From Paraconiothyrium sp. Pb-2020 (lineage: Eukaryota; Ascomycota; Dothideomycetes; Pleosporales; Didymosphaeriaceae), in assembly GCA_022419385.1 (NCBI GenBank), contig JAJUBI010000001.1:6138001-6202000 (forward strand): a DNA stretch of 64,000 nucleotides, written 5' to 3'. The notes below the pieces were generated by a model that worked only from the letters and a program-made list of their open reading frames with translations, was not told the DNA's origin and ran no database searches. The stretch's first letter is position 1. Each line of letters begins with the position of its first letter. Positions 43,731 to 54,128 of the stretch are shown here, one piece after another. A program made the position numbers and the translations under genes.

Positions 43731-44958
43731 ATGAAGGCCCCAATTCCAAGTACCCGAGCTTCCGGTGTTCGTCGAATCTTCATCAACCGCGATTGGAGCA
43801 GAGTTGCGTTCACACGCCCTCGAAGAAGCTTCAGTATGGCTTTAGCGAGTGAGTGGACCGGCTCATCGGGACGACTCTACCAGTTCAAAGAGCTACTCCA
43901 AGATAAAGCACATCTTGGGCGGGTGTGGTTAGCAACGTCTGTACATTTTAGATACCGTACCAGTAACCATATTAAAGCGTGACAGATCCAAAGGAGAGAA
44001 ATTTGTGCTAAAGGACATTCCCGAAGCGATATTCTCTAACTTCAACGAGTTGATTCGACCCCGTCTTAAAGACAGTTCTTACATACGGCTCCCATGTGAC
44101 GTCATCCAAAATCAGCGTATATTCGTCTACACGTATTTGACCGATGACCTTTTGAGCATCATACGCAAAAATGTCTCGATGAACAGTCGTAGACAGATCC
44201 TCAAAGCGGCCTTACAGGGAATATCCGAGTTACACAGCCGAGACGTTGTACATCTAGGCAAGTTAGCTCCACCATGGCGTATGGATGCGAGCTGAGAGTT
44301 TATGTCCAGACGTGAAACCCGACAACATCATGGTCGACTTCTACCAAGAGGGCCAAGACATAAAAATCGAACGCGTTCACATCATAGACATCGAGAACGC
44401 TGCCTATCTGCCGAAAGGGAGGTGCATCAAAGGGATGCTCCCCGGAAACGAAAACTGGCGCAGCCCAGAAGGTCACCTTAAGGGCGAACTGAACAAGCCG
44501 ACCGACATGTTCTCTTTCGGAGCTATGGTAAGTATTGACAATTTTGTACTTGCGAAGATCGTTGTCACTAAAATCATCAGTGCATATATGCCATGCTTGG
44601 TCGTGTCATTTTCGGTCCTGACGCCGACTTCCAAAAGCACGTGGCGGCAGGTGCACTCCCAGAGATGGTCCGCCTCCAGCGCCAGATATCTTATTTCCCG
44701 AAGCGGCAGAGTTTTAATGGGCTCATCACGCATGTAGGGGATAACGAACTCAGTTGCCAGGTCCTCGGCATGCTTTGGGATGACCGGGTCGCAGATTATC
44801 ATTCGTACGAGCCATTTTCTAGCTGGGAAGATGTCGAAGATGCTTTGTTTCGGGAAGTTGTTACGGAAATGATGCAGCTGGATCCTGCGAGGCGCGTTTC
44901 AGCTCAACAGGCTTTAGACCACGCTTGGTTCAAAGACTTCGAGATAGATTATCGTTAG
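43731..44958 (+). CDS. Atypical protein kinase
   Basis: Four exons (43731-43940, 43978-44257, 44310-44527, 44581-44958) give 361 residues. Kinase features are VLK (Lys for ATP) in GEKFVLKDIP, the catalytic loop LDVKPDNIMVDF, a degenerate Mg loop IIDIEN in place of DFG, and SPE in place of APE (ENWRSPEGHLKGELNKPTDMFSFG). The C-terminus ends with the usual DPARRVSAQQALDHAWFKDF. The Gly-rich loop is weak (LLQDKAHLGRVWLA). The catalytic loop is only joined if the second intron uses a GC donor (CTAG|GCAAGT, 44258-44309), a good GC-AG consensus. Such kinases are expanded in some filamentous fungi, and the substrate is unknown. Activity is uncertain without the DFG glycine. Confidence 0.8.
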
Positions 44959-45944
44959 GTTCAGGGTCTCGTCATTCGCGAGATGAAGTGGAGCGTGGCA
45001 AGACCACGTATGCCGAAACTGTTTCGGCTGTCTGCCACTGGCATGGCTGAACAGACAATGTTAGGGATCAGTTGATAAAGCCAACCAAGCGGAGCGATCG
45101 ATCATGGTTGAGAGCGCAATCAATGTACGTTGAGGCTGTATATAGTATAACTAAGAAAGCGAAAATGCGCCGTGGCAGCGGCTGGGTGAATATCTTAGGA
45201 AATTATCGGGTGCGCGGTCACAAATCCCAGCTTGGAGGACTTGGCTCACACTGGCAGGGATTCGATAATTAGAGCATAGGCGGGGTGTTCGAGGTCTGGG
45301 TCGAAGGTTCGCGAGGGATTTGAGGGTATGCTACATGTGACGCTAAAGAAGCCGTGCATATCTAGAAGAAATTGATCCGTGATCTTGGATGTTGTTTGTC
45401 CGTACTTCTGTGGGGGCTCCCACTTGGAAACCTGGCGGAGGCATAAAAAGCATGTAGACGGACCGAGCCTTATTCCAGTCATCAGTGCTTTCAAAAATTC
45501 TTTCACCATCCCTTTTATAGCTCCTGGCACCCTTCTAACAAAGTTCACAACTAAGCTGCGTACTATCGGACGCTAATTAGTCGCCTACTTGACTTAATTG
45601 CAGCTTAGTGTCCTATACTAACGTTTGTCAGGTCTAAAAATATAGATCTAGTAGATTCTAGCTAATACTTAGCATCACCCAATACACAGATTAGTTTGAA
45701 TCCTATAAACCATGAAGAGGTGGGGCAAGAACTTTGAAATCGATTTGACCTAAGCCAACTGTGGCATTGTGCATCAATCTGTAAGAGACTGCAGCCCAAA
45801 ATATAGACCCTCCTAGCCAGTAGTCAAATTGTTTGTGTTTGTGGCTACAGAATTCAACGAAATTCATTCATAAACAATGAAATCAGCGGCCAGTTACAGA
45901 AGGATCATCGCCAGAAACGACCTACCGCCCATCCAGCTTCAAAC
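44959..45944. other. Intergenic with AT-rich patch, no recognised gene
   Basis: About 1 kb. A 100-codon minus-strand frame (45246-45548) has no known family. From about 45545 to 45720 the DNA is AT-rich and contains a 10-bp inverted repeat, possibly a transposon or old intron remnant. Confidence 0.45.
45550..45609. repeat. 10-bp inverted repeat in AT-rich patch
   Basis: ACTAAGCTGC at 45550-45559 and its exact reverse complement GCAGCTTAGT at 45600-45609 flank 40 bases. Just downstream, TACTAAC followed by GTTTGTCAG looks like an intron 3' end. No transposase frame is present. Confidence 0.5.
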
Positions 45945-46388
45945 TCAACACCCACCACCGCCTCCTCCATCACCTCCTCCTCCGCCCCCACCATCCCCTC
46001 CCCCATCACCACCCAACAATTCCCCCATCGCCTCTCCAAATGCACCTACACCCTCATACTTCTTCCCCTTCTTGTTCTTCCCCTTCTGCTTCTTCTGTTT
46101 CTTGCTATTCACAACCGTATACGGCCTCCCATTATACCCGATATATGTCTCATGCTGCCCATGCGTCGCGTGAAACCCGTGCCGCGGAATTGCCGCGTAG
46201 GCTTGGTAGGAGTTGTGATATTGTGGCTGTGACGAAGGGTGGTAGTATTGTTGAGGTGGGTACCCAGATTGCGACATTTGCGGTTGGTGAGAGTTGTAGT
46301 ATGGGGAGGGCGTTTGTGAGGGGATGTATGATGGAGGACCTGGGGCGTAAGATGGGCCCGATGGGGGTTTGGATGAGCCGCAACCCAT
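45945..46388 (-). CDS. Gly/Tyr/Pro-rich protein with predicted N-terminal acylation
   Basis: A single-exon frame of 147 residues. It starts MGCGSSKPPSGPS: Gly2 and Ser6 fit the N-myristoylation consensus and Cys3 is in the usual palmitoylation position, so membrane anchoring is predicted. Next comes a Pro/Tyr/Gln/Ser-rich disordered part (SYIPSQTPSPYYNSHQPQ), a short folded-looking block (HETYIGYNGRPYTVVN), a very basic Lys tract (KKQKKQKGKNKKGKK) and a Gly/Asp tail ending in Cys (GGGDGGGGGGC). The plus strand over the tail is a CCX repeat. I recognise no family. The acylation signal and the Lys tract argue for a real gene. The function is unknown, and a membrane-associated small protein is inference. 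Confidence 0.6.
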   Translation of the reverse strand: MGCGSSKPPSGPSYAPGPPSYIPSQTPSPYYNSHQPQMSQSGYPPQQYYHPSSQPQYHNSYQAYAAIPRHGFHATHGQHETYIGYNGRPYTVVNSKKQKKQKGKNKKGKKYEGVGAFGEAMGELLGGDGGGDGGGGGGGDGGGGGGC

Positions 46389-46991
46389 GTGAAGTCTGTC
46401 TTGGGATGATTTCTAAAGTGCTGTTTTGGAATGTGGGGTCGGGCTTGTACAAGACAGAGCGATGTGAATGTGTACGAAGAGATTTGTGGGGTGTTTCACT
46501 CTAGAGCAGGCAATATGGAGCCATGTCTATATATCTATACGACTGCTATCACCTGTCGAAGTACGTACTCTGCAGACCAGACCCACGTCACTGCGCCTCT
46601 TACCACTTACCGCAATTCCGGAAGGATCGCTCTTGCTCGAATGGGGTGGAGGATATTAGTGTCCGTGCGTCAATGTTACTACCCGTTAGGGTTAAATAGA
46701 GCGCGCTGTGTAGGTGGGTGGCTGAGGAGCTAAATTACCACCTCCAAGCAAATCAGCTTATGTAGACTTCTAAACTTTTTAGGTATAGCAACATATGAAG
46801 ATTGACGGTCCGAGCTGCTTACTGAAAATGCTCCTCGCCTTGTATCCAGCTTTGCATCACATATGCTTCCCTTTCAGGACTAGTGAGATTCGCGCTTTGA
46901 GAATGTACACTTAGTGGACGCACAGTCATTGTGGAGGGGATCCGCTGCAAGCAGGTATTACCATTCGTATGAACTTCACTCGAGTACCACG
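46389..46991. other. Intergenic, no recognised gene
   Basis: About 600 bp holding the promoter of the small acylated protein and the 3' flank of the CorA gene. No gene is recognised. Confidence 0.5.
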
Positions 46992-49420
46992 CTAGGATGG
47001 CACACCCAACCTCCCCTGAATACTCGTCCTTCCATCCTCGCTCCTCTCATCGTCACTCCCCACCCCCTTCTCCTCAACCATAACCCCACTGCCAGGTCTT
47101 CCATCCTCACTACTTCCTCCCCTTACACTTCCCGGTCTATCCCCCTCGCTCCTCGATGGACTTAAGCTCCTCAGACTCCTCATGCTCCTCCTCTTAATTT
47201 TACTCGCCGCCGTAGGCATCCCATCCGCGATACTTACCGGTGCAATGGATTCCATAAGCTCGCCGAGCGTCGGTGTATCTTGCACCTTCTTCGTAGCACG
47301 GAGGTAGACGTCAAGATCGCTTGCCGCCATTGTGCGCGGCATGACCGGCAGCGTCGCTAGCCATCTCCTTGCGAGATAGTTCTTCGTCCGTGACCAGGTT
47401 CCTAGTTCGTGCTCTGCAGGGTCGTCAGGGCGGGTAGCAAGAACCGTACGCTCGCTGTTAAACCAGTGCGTTACAAAGCGCCACTTTACGCCTGCCCACC
47501 ATCCTACTGGGACGACGCCATGGCGGGGTCCGCGCCGTGTCCATAGTGTAGGATGTTTGGAGGAGAGCTCATAGTAGAGGCGTTCGTAGACGCCGCGGCG
47601 GAGGGTTTCTTGATGCTGCGAGGAGAGCGTGTGCTTCATCATGTACCACAGGGCTATTACAACCGTAAACAGCGCGACGACGGCTATTAAGAAATACTTA
47701 ATCGACGGGTTTTCGGAGAAGGTGTCGACGTTCATGCCGAAGAAGCCGGTTGTAAAGGTGAGCGGGAGGAAGACGAAGGTTATCCACGAAAGGCGCCACA
47801 TGCTCAGCCCAAGCTGCAGAGAGTGTCTCGCATCGCGTATACCGACGCTCTTGTACATGAGGTCGGAGAGGTTGTCTGTTGGCTTGACGACGCCTTCTTG
47901 GAAGAGCGTGGTTAGCTTCTCCATCTCTTCGGCGGAGGACTCTAGCCAGGGGCCGTCTTCTGAAGGGTCCGAGTTATCGAGCTCGTGGAGATAGGTTCGC
48001 ATCTCTTTGATTAGATCGATGTGCAGATACATCAGGCGCTCCACTTTAAGCCAAAGACTAGCGTTGATCCATAGCTCGGGCGCTCTCGTCTCGTCTGCTG
48101 GGTTCTCGTAGATCTTGTCTTCCAGGATCCCGGTATGCACTTCGCAGATGTTACTGTACTTTTCCCAGTTCTGCGCCAAAGCCCTAAATATGTCGCGGAG
48201 TATGAGGTCCATACATTTCGTCACCATCAGGCCATCGTCCTCGACGTCGGTTTTCGGCATATAGAAGGTTAGGCGTCGCCATCTCATCTCTATCTCCTGT
48301 CGCGCCCCAACCAGAGTGTCCTCCACGGATCCGGTCTGCGAATGCTCGAATAGGATAATCGTGTTTCCGTTGTCCAATGTCTTCAGCTTTGGTATGTAAT
48401 CATCTGCATGGTACTGTCTTTTAAGGTTCTCATGGTATTGGTACTCGTCGTCGTCGTACGGATTGCTGATATCCGGATCAACATCCCCCCCAGGCTCATC
48501 GTAGCTATATTGCACATATACGCTCAAGCGCTGCACATGCACGTCGTACGTATGTGTGGGTAAGTCATACTCATCATAATGGTTCAACGCCATCATCTTG
48601 GTCGACTTCACAAAATCTGAATCCGCAACTTGGTTGGCCTGTCAAGATCAGTGAATCGCTCACCAAAAATCCCTTCTTCATAATGCTTACAGGATAATGC
48701 CTCAAATAATCGCATCCGAAACTCGTCCGACTGATTCCTCTCCATGGATCCCTCTGCGCCCGAAAGGTCTTCCCGTTCAGCACCGGTTTATTCGCTCTGC
48801 GCTGGGGCCTCTCATATCTCGCCCATCGCCCAAAGCTGGTACCCACCAAGTCATCGCTCGCATCAATATTAAACTTCCTCAGTAGGAATCTCGTCGCCCA
48901 ACTCGCGTTCTGCACATGGATCACTCTTAACGCCGCTTGCCCCGATAGCTCCTCATTTTGGTAGAACTTCCTGAGCCCTTCAACATCGTTGAACTCTTGG
49001 GCTACAATCTTGCGCCGGCCTTGAGACGTGTGGGACTTGTCGACGTAGTCGACGAGCAGCACGCGTCCGTTCTGCCAGCTGTCTTTTGTCCATTTCTCGT
49101 GCCATTCGATATTCGGGCTGCGCTGGCGGCGGTGGCCCCGCTCCCAGGTGCTGTTGCGGCGATCACGGCGAGTGGTGTAGGAGTCGCGGGTTTGGGGTTT
49201 GGGTCGCTCGTATGTTGTTTGCGAGCGTGCTTGTCCTGAGAGGAGATCAGCGACGTGCCTGTGACATTGCCCTGCGTTACCCTAGGATAGGTGGGGCAAA
49301 GGCCGGGAACGTCTGGTAGAAAAGTGGCCACTTACTCTCCATATTCGGCTCTGTGGTCGATGCCGTATCCTCTACTAGGATAGGCGGGGGATCAGACTGA
49401 ACTCTCTTGTGCGAAGACAT
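46992..49420 (-). CDS. CorA-type divalent metal ion transporter
   Basis: Three exons (49336-49420, 48691-49235, 46992-48638) give 758 residues. It is a CorA-like membrane protein with a long cytosolic N-terminal domain. Regions include NGRVLLVDYVDKSHTSQGRRKIVAQEF, an acidic stretch, then the helical block LMYLHIDLIKEMRTYLHEL. Two C-terminal membrane segments follow. The first ends with the GMN selectivity signature (FVFLPLTFTTGFFGMNVDTF). The second is FLIAVVALFTVVIALWYMM. About 230 cytosolic residues follow the membrane part, ending in a Ser/Arg-rich disordered tail (RSMRSLRSLSPSRSEGDRPGS). CorA proteins move Mg2+, but some fungal relatives have unknown ions or none. In contrast to the copy near 4-6 kb, all introns and phases are intact. 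Confidence 0.85.
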
Positions 49421-50533
49421 CTCCAGTTGTACCGTGACATCGGCTGCAGCGGCGCAAAATGTCGATGCGGTCAGCGCAACACAGTAGAGCTCGCTGGCAA
49501 ACAAAATGCAACGTGCTGATTGGGATCGCGACGGCGACGGCTTCGCGGGTGTAGCCGTCGCCGATGCAACAGGCAGCTACTAAATAGGTAAGAAGAAGGC
49601 ATGGCACTGTTACCGGTCAGGTCAGGTCAGGCTTCGTGTAGGAAAGCGCCTTCGGGGGCCTTGCATGACGCCCCGTCTCGCATGCATAGGGCTGAGGTTG
49701 CAGATCGGTCACAAGCGCAGCCGCCCCGCGAACTATACTATTAATAACGACACTTTTGAAGAACCGACATAGAGTATTACGTGTTGTACTAGATGCCCTA
49801 GATTTTCTGTTGCGAGACTCTTGGTCGTCCTAAGGCGATATGTAATTGTTGTGTTCAGCTACTGTGTCGTCGGTGCGGCTGTGAAAGCGAGTATCGTAGG
49901 AGAGTCCATGATCATAAGAAGGCACTGTATTTTGACTTTGACATAGTGGCGCAAGATGGCCGTAGCTACCGTGAGGTTGTTGGGGTCGATGTGAATTGTA
50001 AGATCCGGAGCGTGTTATCACGCGTGCACAAGCGTGACGACGAGTGGACCCGTCGACGTTGCACAGGCACGTGACAGGCCGCCAAGGTACGGTAACGGTA
50101 CCAGCTTCAGTGGGTTGGTCGACTGACCTTCCTTGAACAATAGTTGTTTAGATTTCCCCACAAAAGAGCGTTGTTCGGCGCAGAGTCTACACGGGAAGTA
50201 CTCCTATCAGCAGCATTGGAACTCTGGAGACCCCCATTCTCACGCTTGGTGTTGAATTTGGACCTGTGGCTTGTTCAGCTAGATCCTTCATGACATCTGG
50301 TCACTAACACAACGTCACAACCACTATCAAATTACGCTACATGTAAAATGTCTGTGCGGTATTACCGAAGTCTATGTTGATTTTCAGCTCCTGCATAGTT
50401 TTCGGACTTCAAGCGTCAGCCTCGTTGCCTGGCTGAGCCACTTTAGAAAGCCGACTTACCACAATTCGCTCCTTTATGTTATAATTCTTTCAATTCCTAC
50501 ACAGTTCACTATCGACCAAACAACTAGCCTGAA
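49421..50533. other. Intergenic, no recognised gene
   Basis: About 1.1 kb between the CorA start and the HET relic. It contains a short CAGGT tandem (about 49618-49634). Frames are short and unrecognised. Confidence 0.5.
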
Positions 50534-51851
50534 ATGGCCACTGTGGACCACACCAGCATTGCAGATTTCAAGGGCGCCTGTGCATACATTCATTTTTGGC
50601 TTGATGCCTGCAACTCTCAGCCTGAATGCCAACTCGACCCAACGCAGCAAGATTATCATAGCAATCTCCCAACTGTATCATAGATGTGACGCAGTGTTGC
50701 ATTGTACAGGGGAAATATGCCGGTAGATATGTGGCATCAAGCTATGTGTGGCAGAACGATACACCGAGCGACCGATCCAACACAGCTGAACCAAGACGCT
50801 TAATGCTCCTTGAACGTAACTTGAACGATTTTCAACAGCCTGGCTTCCTACAGCACGATCTCAACACTTGTCTACCTCGGATAATTCGAGACGCCGTCCA
50901 GCTTGTCCGCGCGCTCGGGCTACAGTATCTCTGGGTTGATGCCTTGTGTCTTGTGCAAGTTGCTGAAGATGCGTGCGTAAAGTAGGAATGATGGATGAGG
51001 TATATGCAGGCGCCTATTTCACACTTATTGCCGCTGTTTCCTCAACATTAGTGGACTCATTCCGCTTCAAAGACGAAGATGAAGATGCCTTATGGGAACC
51101 TAATTCGCCATACAACAAGGCCGATCTCTACAGGCGGCAGAGAAATCTTTTCGAACGTTAGGCGGAACACTTCGGACCATTGGGCCCTGTTTGCGATGTC
51201 TGACTACGCGGGCTTTATTTTATGTATCTCCCCTAGTTAAGCATACTGATGAACACCCTAGTAAGTCACGATAAAACGCCGAGAAAAATGAGAACGCACA
51301 ATGATAATTTCAATTCCAGACCAACCTCGTGCACAGTATCGAATGTGGCTGAAATGATAGTTTCCCTGTTGTCCCAGCTTCACACATCGAACGAGTGCGA
51401 TGTGCTCTGGCTTTCGTTCGGCGGTAAAAAAGTTGGCTTACTCCGGCAAATGGACTCTGCTCCCGTTGCAATAGGCACCAAGGCTGAAATCATAGCCATA
51501 TCTTTAGGCTCAGCCGCATATCCTGACCTCAATGACGCATTCGAGGAAAACCTCGACTATGAAGAGTCATTTCCGTCAGTGTCCCATCGATATGCGCGAG
51601 AGTGGTTTCCAATTCACAAAAGGAAAAATTCCCACGAAGACTTTCTGGAGTCGGACGAGTATCGAGAAAAGATCAAATGGTACGAAAAGCCATACTACCA
51701 CGAAAGATCCGACAATGCGATCATTGGATTCTACAACGTCTTATGGGTGGAACGCCAAGGGGATATTGTATTCAGGAAGGCTGCAGGCCGTGTATCAAAG
51801 ACTGCGTGGGATGAATACTGCTCGGGTCCTATCGAGATCACTCTTGCCTAG
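50534..51851 (+). pseudogene. HET-domain (heterokaryon incompatibility-like) gene, frameshifted and truncated
   Basis: Pieces of a HET-domain protein in three frames. The first is an N-terminal segment (ATG 50534, CAYIHFWLDACNSQPECQ). The second holds the domain core GRYVASSYVWQ and LPRIIRDAVQLVRALGLQYLWVDALCLVQ (50686-50985). The third has MMDEVYAGAYFTLIAAVSS (50973-51161). The C-terminal family end GFYNVLWVERQGDIVFRKAAGRV lies at 51249-51851. The frame changes once near 50680, where LPT should run into IDVTQCC, and again near 50975, just before the MMDEVYAGA block. In-frame stops interrupt the stretch at about 51160-51248. HET proteins trigger self/non-self reactions on hyphal fusion. This copy should not make a full product. 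Introns do not explain the shifts because no splice sites fit the short gaps. Confidence 0.8.
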
Positions 51852-52324
51852 TTCCGCAGTCATTGGTCACCAAGCATACGACTAGATCTATCCAATCTAG
51901 ATAGCGCAACACAAAAAAGCATGAGCCACGTTCTTCGGTGCAAAGCTGCGAAGTTACACGCAAGGGGAGTGCCTTTTCAACTTACTCTTGTGCTAAGACT
52001 GCGCGGCGAGGCCCTTTACCTTCGCGAAGCTCGATAGAAACGACCTAGCGTTTACATAACCAGGCCAGGATAACATTCACCCTCAAAAGGCGTTAGCTCA
52101 GTAGCGTTTCCAAGAATGATATCCACAAAAATTTCTTGGTCCGGAGGCATCCAGGGTTAACCCGCTTTGTCTGTTCATAGAAATCGTAAAAAAAATCATC
52201 TTGCCGACACGGACCATGAGAACAAAGCTTTCTATTTAGCAGAGACGCATACGTAGACGAAATCATGCGTTAAAGAACTGCTCAACGCATTTGTTCCCCC
52301 TTCCCTGATTCTCTTAATGAACAA
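51852..52324. other. Intergenic, no recognised gene
   Basis: About 470 bp between the HET relic and the convergent small secreted protein gene. Nothing recognised. Confidence 0.5.
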
Positions 52325-52797
52325 TCAAGAGGTGTGGAACACCATGCGACCCCAGTAGCCATAGCCAGAGCACGTATCAGGGGCCAATTCCGCAGTTCCC
52401 TTGTCTCCGGTGCAATTGTCGTCGAGAGTCTTGTAGATCGTCGCACTGGTGCTGCAGAAACCGTCAGCCCATCAGTCTGCACATGAGAGAGCCCTGTTTC
52501 GGCACTGTAATCACGTGTTGTTGTGCAACGGTCGTGGGAACAGCTGAGAGGGTCTTTGTGCCACAATTAATCAGGCTTCGAGAGATATACTTACAATGTA
52601 TCACCCTTCGCGTCGTTCGTGTACACGCAGTACGGCCAGGAGACATACATAGACTGGCACGTGTCTGGCACAGGAGCCCAAGAGTTTGCGAAGTTGACGG
52701 TTCCGATTTGCCCGTTGGAGCAGGAGGAGCCGCACTTTACTGTGACGGCGCTGACGGCGGCGGCGGAAAGAGTGAGGGCAGCGAAGGAGAACTTCAT
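52325..52797 (-). CDS. Small secreted cysteine-rich protein
   Basis: Two exons (52595-52797, 52325-52451) give 109 residues. The N-terminus is a clear signal peptide (MKFSFAALTLSAAAVSAVTV). The mature part has six cysteines (in KCGSSC, DTCQ, WPYCVY, DNCTG and DTCSGY), enough for three disulphides. The 143-nt intron starts GTAAGT, ends CTGCAG and joins GDT-F-TSATIYKT in phase. It resembles small secreted proteins found widely in filamentous fungi, some of which act in interactions with hosts or microbes. No named family is recognised and no role is claimed. Confidence 0.8.
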
Positions 52798-54128
52798 GGT
52801 GGTCTTGAGGATGGGTTAGCGTTGTGTGGGTGATTGAACAATGTATATTGGCTACTACTTTTGTGAGTGACTTGTTGTTTCGGTGGATGGTACTGGAGTT
52901 TGAGATACTGGTAACTGGAGAGAGAGGGAACCCAGTGAATACTTATACTGCATATGGGGCCGAGCACAAGCTTCGCAAACAAGCTGGGATCTTCGGGGTC
53001 GCCTGTTCGCGCGCTTTTTCCGCGATGTCACTGCTACCCACATACAGACTGGGGTCAATAGTGTCGGCAACTGTTGCCCGCATCAATGCAAAGACAATTC
53101 TTGGAATTTCTTTCTGACAAGTGTTTCTTGCGGGCCCTGGATGTGATGACAGACCAACCACGATGATTGCTGCCTCTATAATTGTAGTCAAATCGTATAT
53201 CTTCACTGATGCGAAAGCGATTGTGATGTCACTTAGGCCTCCAACAATAGGAATAATACCATGTAAACACCGGACGCTAATGATTCAAACTATAGTGATG
53301 TGGAGAACAGTGTATACGTACCCGCTAGAAGTATGATGTGTAACATCCAATGGTAGTCCCACTTCGAAGCTTGGACTCGGCGACTCCGTCATGCGGTGTA
53401 TGAAGGTAGGTGACTTGTATTTCGAATTCATGTGTAAGCGATCATCGAGTGTATAGACTCACATTTAGAGGGAAAGTTGCTGGTGTGTAGCCTAGACCCA
53501 GTGCTATAGCGGTGTGGCCAGGAGCAATATGTGTTTAGTGTCCGCCGTTATAAGTAACCGCGCTACGGTCTTTACACCTACTATCAGCTACACAATGGGT
53601 CACGACACTCGACAAGTACACACTAAGAACTGTAGAAACGAGGCCTCAGCATAGCTGACACCGTCTCAAAGCACTGTATTCATACGCTAATCTCCCCTCA
53701 TATAATCTCATCAGCAATCATCAACACCACCGCCAGTACCCTAGCAGGACCGCGGAGTGTCCATCCTTCCCTTCCTAGCGCTAAACAAGGCGCCAAAATG
53801 CAACAACAACTACATAGATACAAAATGCAACAAAGATCAAGGAAAATGGTGCTACCAGACAGCGTGAGCGATTAGTTCTAAACAGCGCAGTGCGCGCACG
53901 ATGGATGGCCCATAAGCCGGGGAATCAGGTCCATGGGTATACATAGTAACCCAAACATATGCCAAGGAAATGTCGTCAGGTCGTGTCGGGGTGATGCCGC
54001 GCTGTAGGTGTGAACGCTCAAAGAGCAGACAAGATTATAGATGTACGGTAGTATGTGGTATGTGGAATAGGAATAAATCCAAGAACGATGGTCGCCAAAT
54101 GCTGTATGGAATCGGTTCCGGGTATCGA
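52798..54128. other. Intergenic, no recognised gene
   Basis: About 1.3 kb. Short frames on both strands (for example minus 52943-53206) match no family. The left end is the promoter of the secreted protein and the right end is the LTE1 3' flank. Confidence 0.5.

Noticed and set aside
46684..46698. TTAGGG-like sequence suggesting a telomere relic
   Set aside because: Only one TTAGGG unit followed by TTAAA. There is no tandem array, and core genes continue on both sides.
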